DNA from: Cyanobacteria bacterium UBA11372
GTDB lineage: Bacteria; Cyanobacteriota; Cyanobacteriia; Cyanobacteriales; Aerosakkonemataceae
Assembly: GCA_003486675.1 (NCBI GenBank)
Contig: DNGG01000224.1
Span: 1-11,386 of the forward strand
DNA: 11,386 bases
Reading direction: 5' to 3'
This document shows, piece after piece, positions 1 through 7,600 of the stretch (position 1 is its first letter; each line of letters starts with the position of its first letter). Below the pieces are notes generated by a model that was not told the origin of the DNA, ran no database searches, and saw only the letters and a list, made by a program, of their open reading frames with translations. The position numbers were made by a program, and so were the translations under genes.

Positions 1-1014
1 CTGGCGACGCTGCGGAGTCATCGGGCAGCGCGCGATCGCGATTTAGTCCAAGAAGGCACTGCTGAAGGTAAAATTACTGCCACCCTAGAGCGACAAACCG
101 GCTCGGTTGACCTCGCTTTAACCCTGCGCCGCAACGGGCGTCGTACAGTTACCCTCAATCACCAGTCTCTGCGGCGTCAGATGGAATTCTTGGGTACGCT
201 CAATGCCGTACAGTTTTCTAGTTTAGATCTAGACTTGGTACGGGGTGGTCCAGAACAGCGGCGTAATTGGATCGATACGCTGTTAATTCAGCTAGAACCC
301 TTTTACGCCCACATTTTACAGCAGTACAACAAAATTCTGCGTCAGCGCAACGCTCTTTTAAAGCAGGGGACTCCGGGAGCAGGGGAGCAGGTGAGCAGGG
401 GAGATTCAATTGTTGAGTCACAATTAGCCCTGTGGGATGCTCAATTAGTCACAGCTGGAACTCGCGTCACCAGGCGTCGAGCTAGAGCGTTGCAGCGTTT
501 GGCTCCCTTAGCTGAATTTTGGCATCGAGCCATTAGCGGTAGCAAGGAGGTACTCGAAATTAAGTATGCCCCTAACGTCGCACTGGAACAGGACGATCCA
601 GAATTGATCAAGCTGGCTTTTTTTCAAAAGATTCAGCAGCGTGGTAGCTTAGAACAACACCACGGGACTACCCTGGTTGGTCCCCACCGGGATGAAGTTG
701 AGTTTACAATCAATCAAACACCCGCAAGAGCTTATGGCTCTCAGGGACAGCAGCGAACATTAGTATTGGCGCTCAAGCTAGCAGAGCTAAAACTGATTGA
801 AGAAGTCGTCGGCGAGCCGCCGCTTTTACTCCTAGATGATGTTTTAGCCGAACTAGACCCCAACCGTCAAAATCAACTGCTAGACGCCATTCAAGAGCGG
901 TTTCAAACTCTAATTACTACCACCCACCTCAGCGCTTTCGATCGCTCCTGGCTCAACTCATCCCAAATTCTCTGGGTTCAAGCAGGACATTTGTACCCCC
1001 AGTCTGCACCTTGA
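1..1014 (+). CDS. recF: RecF, DNA replication/repair protein (5'-truncated by window edge)
   Basis: RecF is an SMC/ABC-like ATPase that binds gapped DNA and helps RecO/RecR load RecA. The frame is open from base 1 and reads LATLRSHRAARDRDLV, the lobe-II start typical of RecF, so the N-terminus with the Walker A motif (about 40-50 residues) lies upstream of the window. 337 residues are visible. Numbered from base 1, they include GPHRDEVEF (about 227-235), the ABC-type signature SQGQQRTLVLALKLAEL (247-263) and the Walker B/D-loop LLLLDDVLAELD (275-286), followed by TTTHL. The first internal ATG at 181 is not the start, because RecF homology continues upstream of it. A low-complexity octamer array in the coding sequence (366-405) adds a Gly-rich loop. 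This is a housekeeping gene, probably unrelated to the minus-strand cluster. The product is certain; only the 5' end is missing. Confidence 0.96.
   Translation: MATLRSHRAARDRDLVQEGTAEGKITATLERQTGSVDLALTLRRNGRRTVTLNHQSLRRQMEFLGTLNAVQFSSLDLDLVRGGPEQRRNWIDTLLIQLEPFYAHILQQYNKILRQRNALLKQGTPGAGEQVSRGDSIVESQLALWDAQLVTAGTRVTRRRARALQRLAPLAEFWHRAISGSKEVLEIKYAPNVALEQDDPELIKLAFFQKIQQRGSLEQHHGTTLVGPHRDEVEFTINQTPARAYGSQGQQRTLVLALKLAELKLIEEVVGEPPLLLLDDVLAELDPNRQNQLLDAIQERFQTLITTTHLSAFDRSWLNSSQILWVQAGHLYPQSAP
366..405 (+). repeat. Five degenerate octamer units (GGGGAGCA type) inside recF
   Basis: Five consecutive 8-base units can be read: GGGGACTC, CGGGAGCA, GGGGAGCA, GGTGAGCA and GGGGAGAT. This resembles the short tandem G-rich repeats common between cyanobacterial genes. 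Because 8 is not a multiple of 3, each unit encodes a different peptide, giving the local stretch GTPGAGEQVSRGD. The total of 40 bp does not break the frame. It falls in a surface-loop region between NALLKQ and LALWDAQ. Confidence 0.7.
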
Positions 1015-1228
1015 GATTCTGCTAGTTTTCTGGAATTAAGAGTTGCCAAAATGTAGATCGATGATTGACTCCCTAAAGCTAGCATTTACCACATCAGGTT
1101 GCTTTTGACCCATAAGGGTGAATTTAATTTTCAAAAAAAATAAATTCTGAATTTTCCCGATCGACCTGTAGAAGCTTTGTATAAATTAGTAGTTTAGCCA
1201 ATTTGCTTAGTGAGAACCTACATGGTCT

Positions 1229-1246
1229 AAAAATAAATAAATAAAT
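1229..1246. repeat. AAAT microsatellite
   Basis: About four tandem AAAT units lie roughly 70-90 bp upstream of the start codon at 1317. Such tracts can vary in length and can affect promoter or UTR spacing. No regulatory role is shown here. Confidence 0.6.
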
Positions 1247-1293
1247 CGAATATGACAAAATTTAGCTGTAACTGCTGGTTGTACGTAAATTTT

Positions 1294-1304
1294 AAGGAAA
1301 GGGG
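1294..1304 (+). promoter_or_regulatory. Ribosome-binding site AAGGAAAGGGG for the gene at 1317
   Basis: This purine-rich stretch offers AAGGA (18-nt spacing) or AGGGG (12-nt spacing) upstream of ATG 1317. The spacing is longer than ideal but favours the first ATG over the second in-frame ATG at 1329. Confidence 0.5.
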
Positions 1305-1316
1305 TTATTAAAGTAA

Positions 1317-1718
1317 ATGTATAAGATTATGGAGCGGGACGAAATTGCGGCACTGGGGGCTTCTTTGCGACCTATCGATCAGAAGCTATTGAAGAAAAAT
1401 GCCAGTATAGAACGCCTTTGGTATCAAGGTGAAGAATCTTATTTTGACGTATTTTTTGAATTTCAAAATCATGAAATAATTTGGTTTCAGTTTACTTTGC
1501 GAGGAAAAGTACTGTGTTGGGATAAAGAAAATCCAGTCATACAAACTGGCAGAACTAATGAATTAGGAACGGGGGATATGGGCTACTATGCTGCTAGTAA
1601 ACTGATTAAACTGGATAAAAAAACCGACCAAGGTTTCATTAAATTAGCTCATTCTATTCTGCAAACTCGCGCCGGGGAAGATATTTTCGATCGAGTACTG
1701 ACACTGTTTAAAGATTAG
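1317..1718 (+). CDS. Hypothetical protein, 133 aa, no recognised domain
   Basis: I do not recognise a family. The protein is small and soluble, with no signal peptide or membrane segment. A charged N-terminal helix with a basic patch (LRPIDQKLLKKN, 17-28) precedes an aromatic-rich, probably beta-rich core. Visible stretches in the core are YFDVFFEFQNHEIIWFQFTL and the following GKVLCWDKE. A GTGDMGYY loop and a C-terminal helix follow. Aromatic residues alternating along strands suggest an immunity-like or ligand-binding fold, but this is only an impression. It is the only plus-strand gene between recF and the cluster, and its TAG stop overlaps the TAA stop of the opposite caspase gene (1715-1718). 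That overlap leaves no space for a terminator between them. It may belong to recF's neighbourhood, or it may be a partner of the caspase cluster. Coding status looks good: clear start, RBS and a protein-like composition. Confidence 0.75.
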   Translation: MYKIMERDEIAALGASLRPIDQKLLKKNASIERLWYQGEESYFDVFFEFQNHEIIWFQFTLRGKVLCWDKENPVIQTGRTNELGTGDMGYYAASKLIKLDKKTDQGFIKLAHSILQTRAGEDIFDRVLTLFKD

Positions 1719-4618
1719 GGACGATGCCAAACATATCTTTGACAAGTAGCTATAGCTGCTTTTTGCACGGATGTTTTTGGCTCTATGAAGACAGGGTGAT
1801 GCTGCAAGCGCGTGCAAGCAATTTCCAGCGCGTTTTTCGGCGGATTCTGCAAGTCCCACAACTTTACCTTGCCGTCATCGCCACCAGTAACAAGTAGCTG
1901 GCGATCGCGACTGATTGCGATTGACTTGACCAAACGCGAATGACCCCGAAACGGCGGATCAATTGGCTTACCCTGCAAGTTCCACCGCCGCACTGTCATA
2001 CTGCTACTGATAATTGTTTTATCATCAATAAACGCTACTGAAGTGACACCAAACTCATTAGCTGTAAATGTTTGCTTTATTTTACCCTCCCACTCCCGCA
2101 GGTTTACCTTACCATCTCCACCTCCAGTGATAATGGTTCCGCCATTGGGACTAAAAGCTACTGAATTCACACCATTCTTATGGGCAGAAAATGCTTGCTT
2201 ACGCTTACCCTCTTTTAAGTTCCACAGGCTTACTGTGCCGTCCAAACTACCACTAACAACGATCGTGCTATTCATTTTTCGATTAAACATTACTGCTACT
2301 GAACTCACGCCAGACTTACCTACTGTAAACGGTTTACCAATCGGGTTACCTTGTAAGTCCCACAGGCGAAAATTTCCATCACCGCCCCCAGTGACAATGA
2401 TTTTGCCATCAGGACTAAAGACAACTGAATTGATACCTTTGTTATGTGCAGCAAGTGTTTTACCAGTGGGTTGACCTTGCAAGTTCCAGAGGCGCAACTT
2501 ACCGTCGCTACCCCCAGCCACAAGAATATTAGAATTGTTGGGACTAAAAGCGACAGAATTGATTCTATTATTAGGTACAGTAAGCATTTTACGAGTGAGT
2601 TTACCCTGCAAGTTCCACAGGTATAAATTCCCATCGCTACCCCCAGCAGCAATTGTTTTGTTATCTGGACTAATGGCTACTGAATGGACAATACCCTTAT
2701 CTACTTGGAAATAATTGCTTTCTCTGGCGATATTTGTTGCTGTCTTTAAGCTGTTATCAACTGGTTTAAGTATGTTCCACGGCATCCAAGACTTGTTTTC
2801 ACCCATTGTTTTAATGGCAAGCACGAGTGCTTCTAAAGGCTGTGTAGGAAGTAAAGTTTTTACTAACTCTGCTTTTTCCTGTAATCGGGAAATTTCTAGT
2901 TGATATAGAGCAAAAATAGTTAATCCGTAGAGGGATGCGATCGCTCCACCAATCATAACAATAATACGACGGCGTTTATGGCGTTGGCGCTCGATGCTGG
3001 ACTTGACAAATTCCGACTCAAAAGCATTTAACCAGCTATCTTTTTGCTCGCATATTTGTTTGATTAACGGCAGGCGAGGGTCATTGTGCCAGAGCAAACG
3101 AAAAGCTTGTTTATCCTGCTTTTGATTTGACCATTGATAGGCGATAGGTGTCAACTCTCGTTGCAGCAGCAGATTCCTTAACTCCTGTTGTTTCCACAAC
3201 AGAACCTTTGACCATTTTTGGACTAGAGTATCATCGGCAGGTTCTATATAGCCATTGCCCTGGTTATCTTGTTTTCTTACTACCAGGTGTGCAGCACAAA
3301 ATTGAGCGATTACTTTTTTCAATCGTGCATTTTCTTCTTGTTCAGAATACACAAGCTCATTGTCAAGCACTCGTCTGTGAACTGACTCAGGCTCATTTAC
3401 TGCTACCATTCGCAACATGACATGGCGAATTGTATTTTCGCAGGCGGGATCGTCCCTAACTAACTTCTCACATTCCCAATCCGCTCTTTGACTAATACTT
3501 TCGATTTGTTCACCAAATTCTTTGTAATTTCCTTGATTAATCATCTGATTTTTCCTTAGAGTTTCTACGAGTTTATTGATATATTTGAGGAGAGAAGGTG
3601 GAATCGCTCCGGCTTGATTCAAGATATATTTTGTCAAGTCTTCATCGCCCAATAGCAGTGTGAGAAATAGGAGCTTGTCGTCAAATAGAAATTTAGTAAA
3701 TAATTTATGGCTATCTTCTTCTTCAATAGACTCTGAGCCGTCAGGATTTGTTTTTTCACTGGCTTTGGAGGTTGTAGGTAATTGATCGCGGTTAAAACCG
3801 GGAAGGGGAAAGATATAGTCCCCGTTTTGATGGCGTTTGAGTTGGATATAACCTGGGGTTTGTGTAGTGATTTTCTTGGCTAGTTCGCCTTTTAAATATG
3901 TACAAAGTTCAAAAGCAGTAATAACTCCATCTTTGTTGTAATCTGCTTCTCCATTCAATCCCCTGAGTAAGAGTTCTGCAAAGGGGGAGTGACCGGAAAT
4001 ATCTTTGTCCCGTTGTCCGAAGAGGGAATCCGCAGCTCTTTCGTCATGCGCTGTTGAGGTGATTACCTGTTGAGCATAACCAGAAACCAAGCGCTCATAG
4101 TTTTCGCGAGACACTTTTTGCGCTGGCCGCACCGCCTCGCGATGACTTACCTGACCAAACGTCCCCGCAAAACAGCAATCAAGGATAATCAACAAATGAC
4201 GGCAAGGCAGGTGAATCAGGGCGTCGTGCAGTCTTTGCATCTGTAGCCAGGTGCGTTTAGCACCACATTGTCCATCTTGGGGTACTAAATAGCCCGCTAG
4301 CTCATCTGTATTGTTCTGTACTTCTGAAGCGATACCGTGACCTGCAAAGTAAAACAACAGGCGATCATCCTCTTTAATTTGCACTTCATTTCCATCGGCT
4401 AAACGCAGTATTTTATCTTCAAAATTTTCTAACAAATCGGTCAGCTGCGCCTTAGTTGCCTTTTCATCCAACAGCAGGAGGACTTCGTATTGATATTTTT
4501 CTTTTAGGAGTTTCGCAATTTTTTCCGCGTCATTAACGGCTGTTTCCAACTTCTGAATACCGTTGGAATATGCATTAATGCCGATAACAACAGCTAGCGA
4601 TCGCTTAATTTCAGGCAT
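1715..4618 (-). CDS. Caspase (C14) with EF-hand, STAND-type winged-helix remnant, membrane segment and seven-bladed WD40 propeller
   Basis: This 967-aa protein is a prokaryotic caspase homologue (orthocaspase/metacaspase-like; the family cleaves after Arg or Lys). The caspase domain spans about 5-275, with catalytic His94 in FYFAGHG and Cys149 in ILDCCFAG. A perfect 12-residue EF-hand loop, DYNKDGVITAFE (226-237), suggests Ca2+ control. Residues about 375-480 match the winged-helix region of nSTAND proteins (LRMVAVNEPESVHRRVL, then TLVQKWSKVLLWKQQ in place of the usual HEALIRxWPRL), but there is no P-loop ATPase before it. A KRRR-preceded membrane segment lies at about 551-573, followed by the PTQPLEALVLAIK linker typical of STAND-WD40 proteins. 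Seven WD40 blades (about 641-926) form a complete propeller; blades 5 and 6 are degenerate. The basic N-side of the membrane segment predicts caspase inside and WD40 outside the cytoplasm. The start at 4618 has no clear Shine-Dalgarno sequence. It is the last gene of the minus-strand run. Confidence 0.93.
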   Translation of the reverse strand: MPEIKRSLAVVIGINAYSNGIQKLETAVNDAEKIAKLLKEKYQYEVLLLLDEKATKAQLTDLLENFEDKILRLADGNEVQIKEDDRLLFYFAGHGIASEVQNNTDELAGYLVPQDGQCGAKRTWLQMQRLHDALIHLPCRHLLIILDCCFAGTFGQVSHREAVRPAQKVSRENYERLVSGYAQQVITSTAHDERAADSLFGQRDKDISGHSPFAELLLRGLNGEADYNKDGVITAFELCTYLKGELAKKITTQTPGYIQLKRHQNGDYIFPLPGFNRDQLPTTSKASEKTNPDGSESIEEEDSHKLFTKFLFDDKLLFLTLLLGDEDLTKYILNQAGAIPPSLLKYINKLVETLRKNQMINQGNYKEFGEQIESISQRADWECEKLVRDDPACENTIRHVMLRMVAVNEPESVHRRVLDNELVYSEQEENARLKKVIAQFCAAHLVVRKQDNQGNGYIEPADDTLVQKWSKVLLWKQQELRNLLLQRELTPIAYQWSNQKQDKQAFRLLWHNDPRLPLIKQICEQKDSWLNAFESEFVKSSIERQRHKRRRIIVMIGGAIASLYGLTIFALYQLEISRLQEKAELVKTLLPTQPLEALVLAIKTMGENKSWMPWNILKPVDNSLKTATNIARESNYFQVDKGIVHSVAISPDNKTIAAGGSDGNLYLWNLQGKLTRKMLTVPNNRINSVAFSPNNSNILVAGGSDGKLRLWNLQGQPTGKTLAAHNKGINSVVFSPDGKIIVTGGGDGNFRLWDLQGNPIGKPFTVGKSGVSSVAVMFNRKMNSTIVVSGSLDGTVSLWNLKEGKRKQAFSAHKNGVNSVAFSPNGGTIITGGGDGKVNLREWEGKIKQTFTANEFGVTSVAFIDDKTIISSSMTVRRWNLQGKPIDPPFRGHSRLVKSIAISRDRQLLVTGGDDGKVKLWDLQNPPKNALEIACTRLQHHPVFIEPKTSVQKAAIATCQRYVWHRP
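1841..2698 (-). repeat. Tandem WD40-repeat coding region, seven units
   Basis: Seven units of about 40 codons repeat the pattern G-V/I-x-S-V-A-F-S-P-x(~8)-GG-x-DG-x-x-x-LWNLQG. Blades 1-3 are the most alike in DNA as well as protein. Blade 4 has an insertion (MFNRKMNS). Blade 5 ends LREWEG instead of LWNLQG. Blade 6 lacks the GG-x-DG turn. The repetitive DNA is a candidate for unequal recombination between blades. Confidence 0.85.
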
Positions 4619-4635
4619 AATTTTTAGGATAGATA

Positions 4636-4671
4636 ATTGGTAATAGTTCGTAAACCGGACTAATTACCAAT
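4636..4671 (-). repeat. Long hairpin in the spacer between the two caspase genes
   Basis: The arms pair as ATTGGTAATAGTTCG (4636-4650) with the complementary stretch 4656-4671: 15 base pairs, one G-T pair and one bulged A (4663) around a TAAAC loop. In the transcript it sits after the stop of the caspase-lipase gene and 17 nt before the start of the WD40 caspase. No U-run follows, so it is more likely an intercistronic stem-loop (stability, processing or translation control) than a terminator. Its inner part resembles the second hairpin of the repeat family at 9995-10170. Confidence 0.65.
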
Positions 4672-4680
4672 GCTTTGTAT

Positions 4681-7600
4681 TTAAGGGAGTTGGTCAGTTT
4701 GTAAAACTTGACTAGGTTTGTTTCGCTCTACTGGTTGTTGCGAAGTATTTTTCCACACAGTAGTCAAGCCAATAACTCCGGCAACCAACAAGGCAATCAA
4801 ACTAATAACTACGCCATTTACCCCTGCAAAATTTTTCTTGGCAGCGATCGCTGCCAGAGAACGGATAATCAGATTTTGTCTTGGATAAAGTGCTTTTGCC
4901 AGCGCATCTAACCCCGCTGGATGGGTAAAGTATGTCAGGTGGTCGCAAGCGGTATCTGGTAGTACTATTCGAGGTTTAGGCGAGCGTTTTAAACTGACAC
5001 TTTTAATGCTGGCAACAGTAACAGCAATGTCATTAGGTTGGCTAAAAAACGTCCAATCTACAACTTTATCCACAAGCGGATCGAACAGTTTTTGCATCAG
5101 ACGCTTTAGCAGAGGAGAATGCTTATTTGGCTGAATGTCTGTAGCTCCTGAAACAATCGATCTATCACCGGCAATAATTGTATAGAGAACGCGAGGATCT
5201 GGACTGGCTGCAAGTTCTTTGAGAAAAGAAGAATTTGGTTGCATTTGGTCTAGCGAATAGTCTTTCTCTTCCAAAAACTTGAGTAATTGAGCTACTATTT
5301 TCGTAGGCCAAACAATTGCCGAAAGTTGATTCAAACCGATACTAAGGGCTGCAAAAACCCAATCCTGCACCCCAGGCCAAGGCGAACCAGCATTAGGCGT
5401 GCCTAACATAATTAAGTGTTGCACAACTCGAGAACCCCCTTCTCGCTCAATAAACCACCGAGAAACCAAACCACCCATTGAATGAGCCACGATGTGCAAC
5501 TGTTTTCCGTGCTTTGGTTTTAAACCTACTGCTTGCAATCGTTGTTTTAGGTGCCGCGCATTATCTTCGATTGTGGTTTCGATATTCTCGTAGTCAAACG
5601 TCAGTACAAGATCGTACAATTCTTGGATAGGACGCTGTTTACCATTCACTTCTACTGTAGCTTTTCGCACGCTGGGAACCATGCTTTCAGTGTCCCCGAT
5701 AATGCCATGTATGTAGAGGATAATTCGTTTAGCTTTAGCAACTCTAGCTTGAATTATCGCTTGATTCTTTTGGTAGATTGGTTTATCGTTTTCGTCAAAA
5801 TCTACGGCAGCTAAAATTGGATACTCAAAGGGTCTTCCCAGCTTCGTGCTGACTAGCTTTTCAAAGAAAATCCGAATTGACCCCCGCAAGCTGCGATCGC
5901 GTGATGTTGGGTTTACTAACCGTTCTATGATAATTTCTGTTTTTCCATCTTTAGTTTTTTTAGCTCTTCCTAATGGCAAGAAAAATTCGCCATCATAAGC
6001 AAAAGGCAAGATATGCTCATCTTCAGCTAATTCTGCATCAACCAGCAACTTAAGAGGCGATTTTGGTGTAACAACTCTGTAATCTTCTACCTGACTTAAC
6101 TCCAACGCACTCAATCCTGGATCGTTGCCTCGACCCGTGGTAAATTGAAACGGTTGAGAAATATCAGATTGTTGCCGCAAAATTGCCGGTACAATTAGAT
6201 TTCCTAAATCTCTACTCGCTTGCGGTACGGTGGTAAGATTAACTTTTGCTTTTAAACTGGGATGGGATTGCAACTCGACTACACCATTTTGTAATAAAGT
6301 GCTGCTACCCGCTTGAATTTCCTTCGCATCCTGGGGGCGCACAATGGTAATTGTGACTTCTTTGGTCATCCAATCATCATAGTTGCCTTTAGCTTTCACT
6401 GCTTCGCGAGTATTCACTGCATCCATTAAACGATTAAGAGTTCCCTGGTATCCTCCTGCATGACGTTTGGATTGAGGCAAAGATATTCCATCTTGCTTGA
6501 GCAAACTTGCATCAAATTCTGTCGTACTGATCGTTAGCTTTAATATATCTTTGTATTCAGTAATGCCTGCCTGAACAAATCGATCGGGAACTTGAAAAAA
6601 AATATCAGGCGAACTGTTTTCCTGTTGTTTTGGTTCAAGGACAATGCTACTTTCTCGATCGAAGAACGGTACATCTACCGCAAAGCTTTCTGACAGGACC
6701 AAAACGTTGCATAAAAGCTTGCGATCGCTATGATTAGTCAGCCTAATTTGAATATTTGGCGGTTGCCAATCCCCATTGTCATAGGTATATTCTACACGCA
6801 TCTCTGATGAGGAAATTTTTCCATCTTTCTGACTTGATTCTTGTCGCTCAGAAAGAAGGATAATTTCCATTTCCACATCATCGGTTTTAATCCGACTTGT
6901 AGCGGGAGTGGCAAGTTGCAGAATGTTATTCCATCGGGCGATATTTTCTAGACGAATAATTACTTGACGGGCATTTTTTTCCGTGTAAATTTCGCCATTA
7001 TTTGGTTCAGGAATGGGGGCAACTAAAGGACGGTCATCTTCAGGGTGCGTAATCCAATATTGACCGTTTTTGGCTAGCAAATGGTAATTTGCGTCCTTGG
7101 CTTCATCTACTTGATGTAGATATAATGAAGGTTTGTTACCTGGTGCTATTGTTAACAGTGCTTGTTGCGCCATTTCCACACCTGGCAAGTCATTTTCATC
7201 GCCTTTAATGTAAATTTTTAAACGAGGCAATGGCAGACTGGTCACTACTGCCCAATAGCTTTCGTTTTTAAGTAAGCGATCGCTACCAATAATAATTTTT
7301 ACCAAACTGTGGTTTGGCAATACCTGAGTTACTTGTACTTCACCTAAAGCATGTGAAAGTTGGCGTAATTCTTCCGCACTACTGGCTACTGGAAAAAATG
7401 CTAATAAGGTATTTTCGCCGTCAAAAGGTTTAGGAATACCGTGGAGAACGCCTCCATCGATCGCCCAACTATGATCGTTTGTCCTGTAGGTTAAGGTGAA
7501 GTATGTAGGACGTTCTTGAATTGCTCCACCCAAGAAATGTCTGTCTAGATCCTCTGGATCGGATGCTTCAACTTGCGGCGATTGTTCCTTGACTTTGCCG

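Larger units (their letters stand above)
1015..1316. other. AT-rich intergenic region between recF and the 133-aa gene
   Basis: No coding frame, tRNA or convincing rho-independent terminator is seen after recF. The region contains an AAAT microsatellite (1229-1246) and a run of eight A near 1133. A possible extended -10 box (TGTATAAAT, 1178-1186) has no good -35 partner at 16-18 bp, so a promoter is only possible. The end of the region carries the ribosome-binding site of the next gene. Confidence 0.6.

Noticed and set aside
1015..1316. Promoter with extended -10 TGTATAAAT near 1178
   Set aside because: No -35 box at suitable spacing; kept only as a remark in the intergenic entry.
4636..4671. 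Rho-independent terminator between the two caspase genes
   Set aside because: No T-run follows the stem on the transcribed strand, the stem is AT-rich, and the next gene starts 17 nt away.
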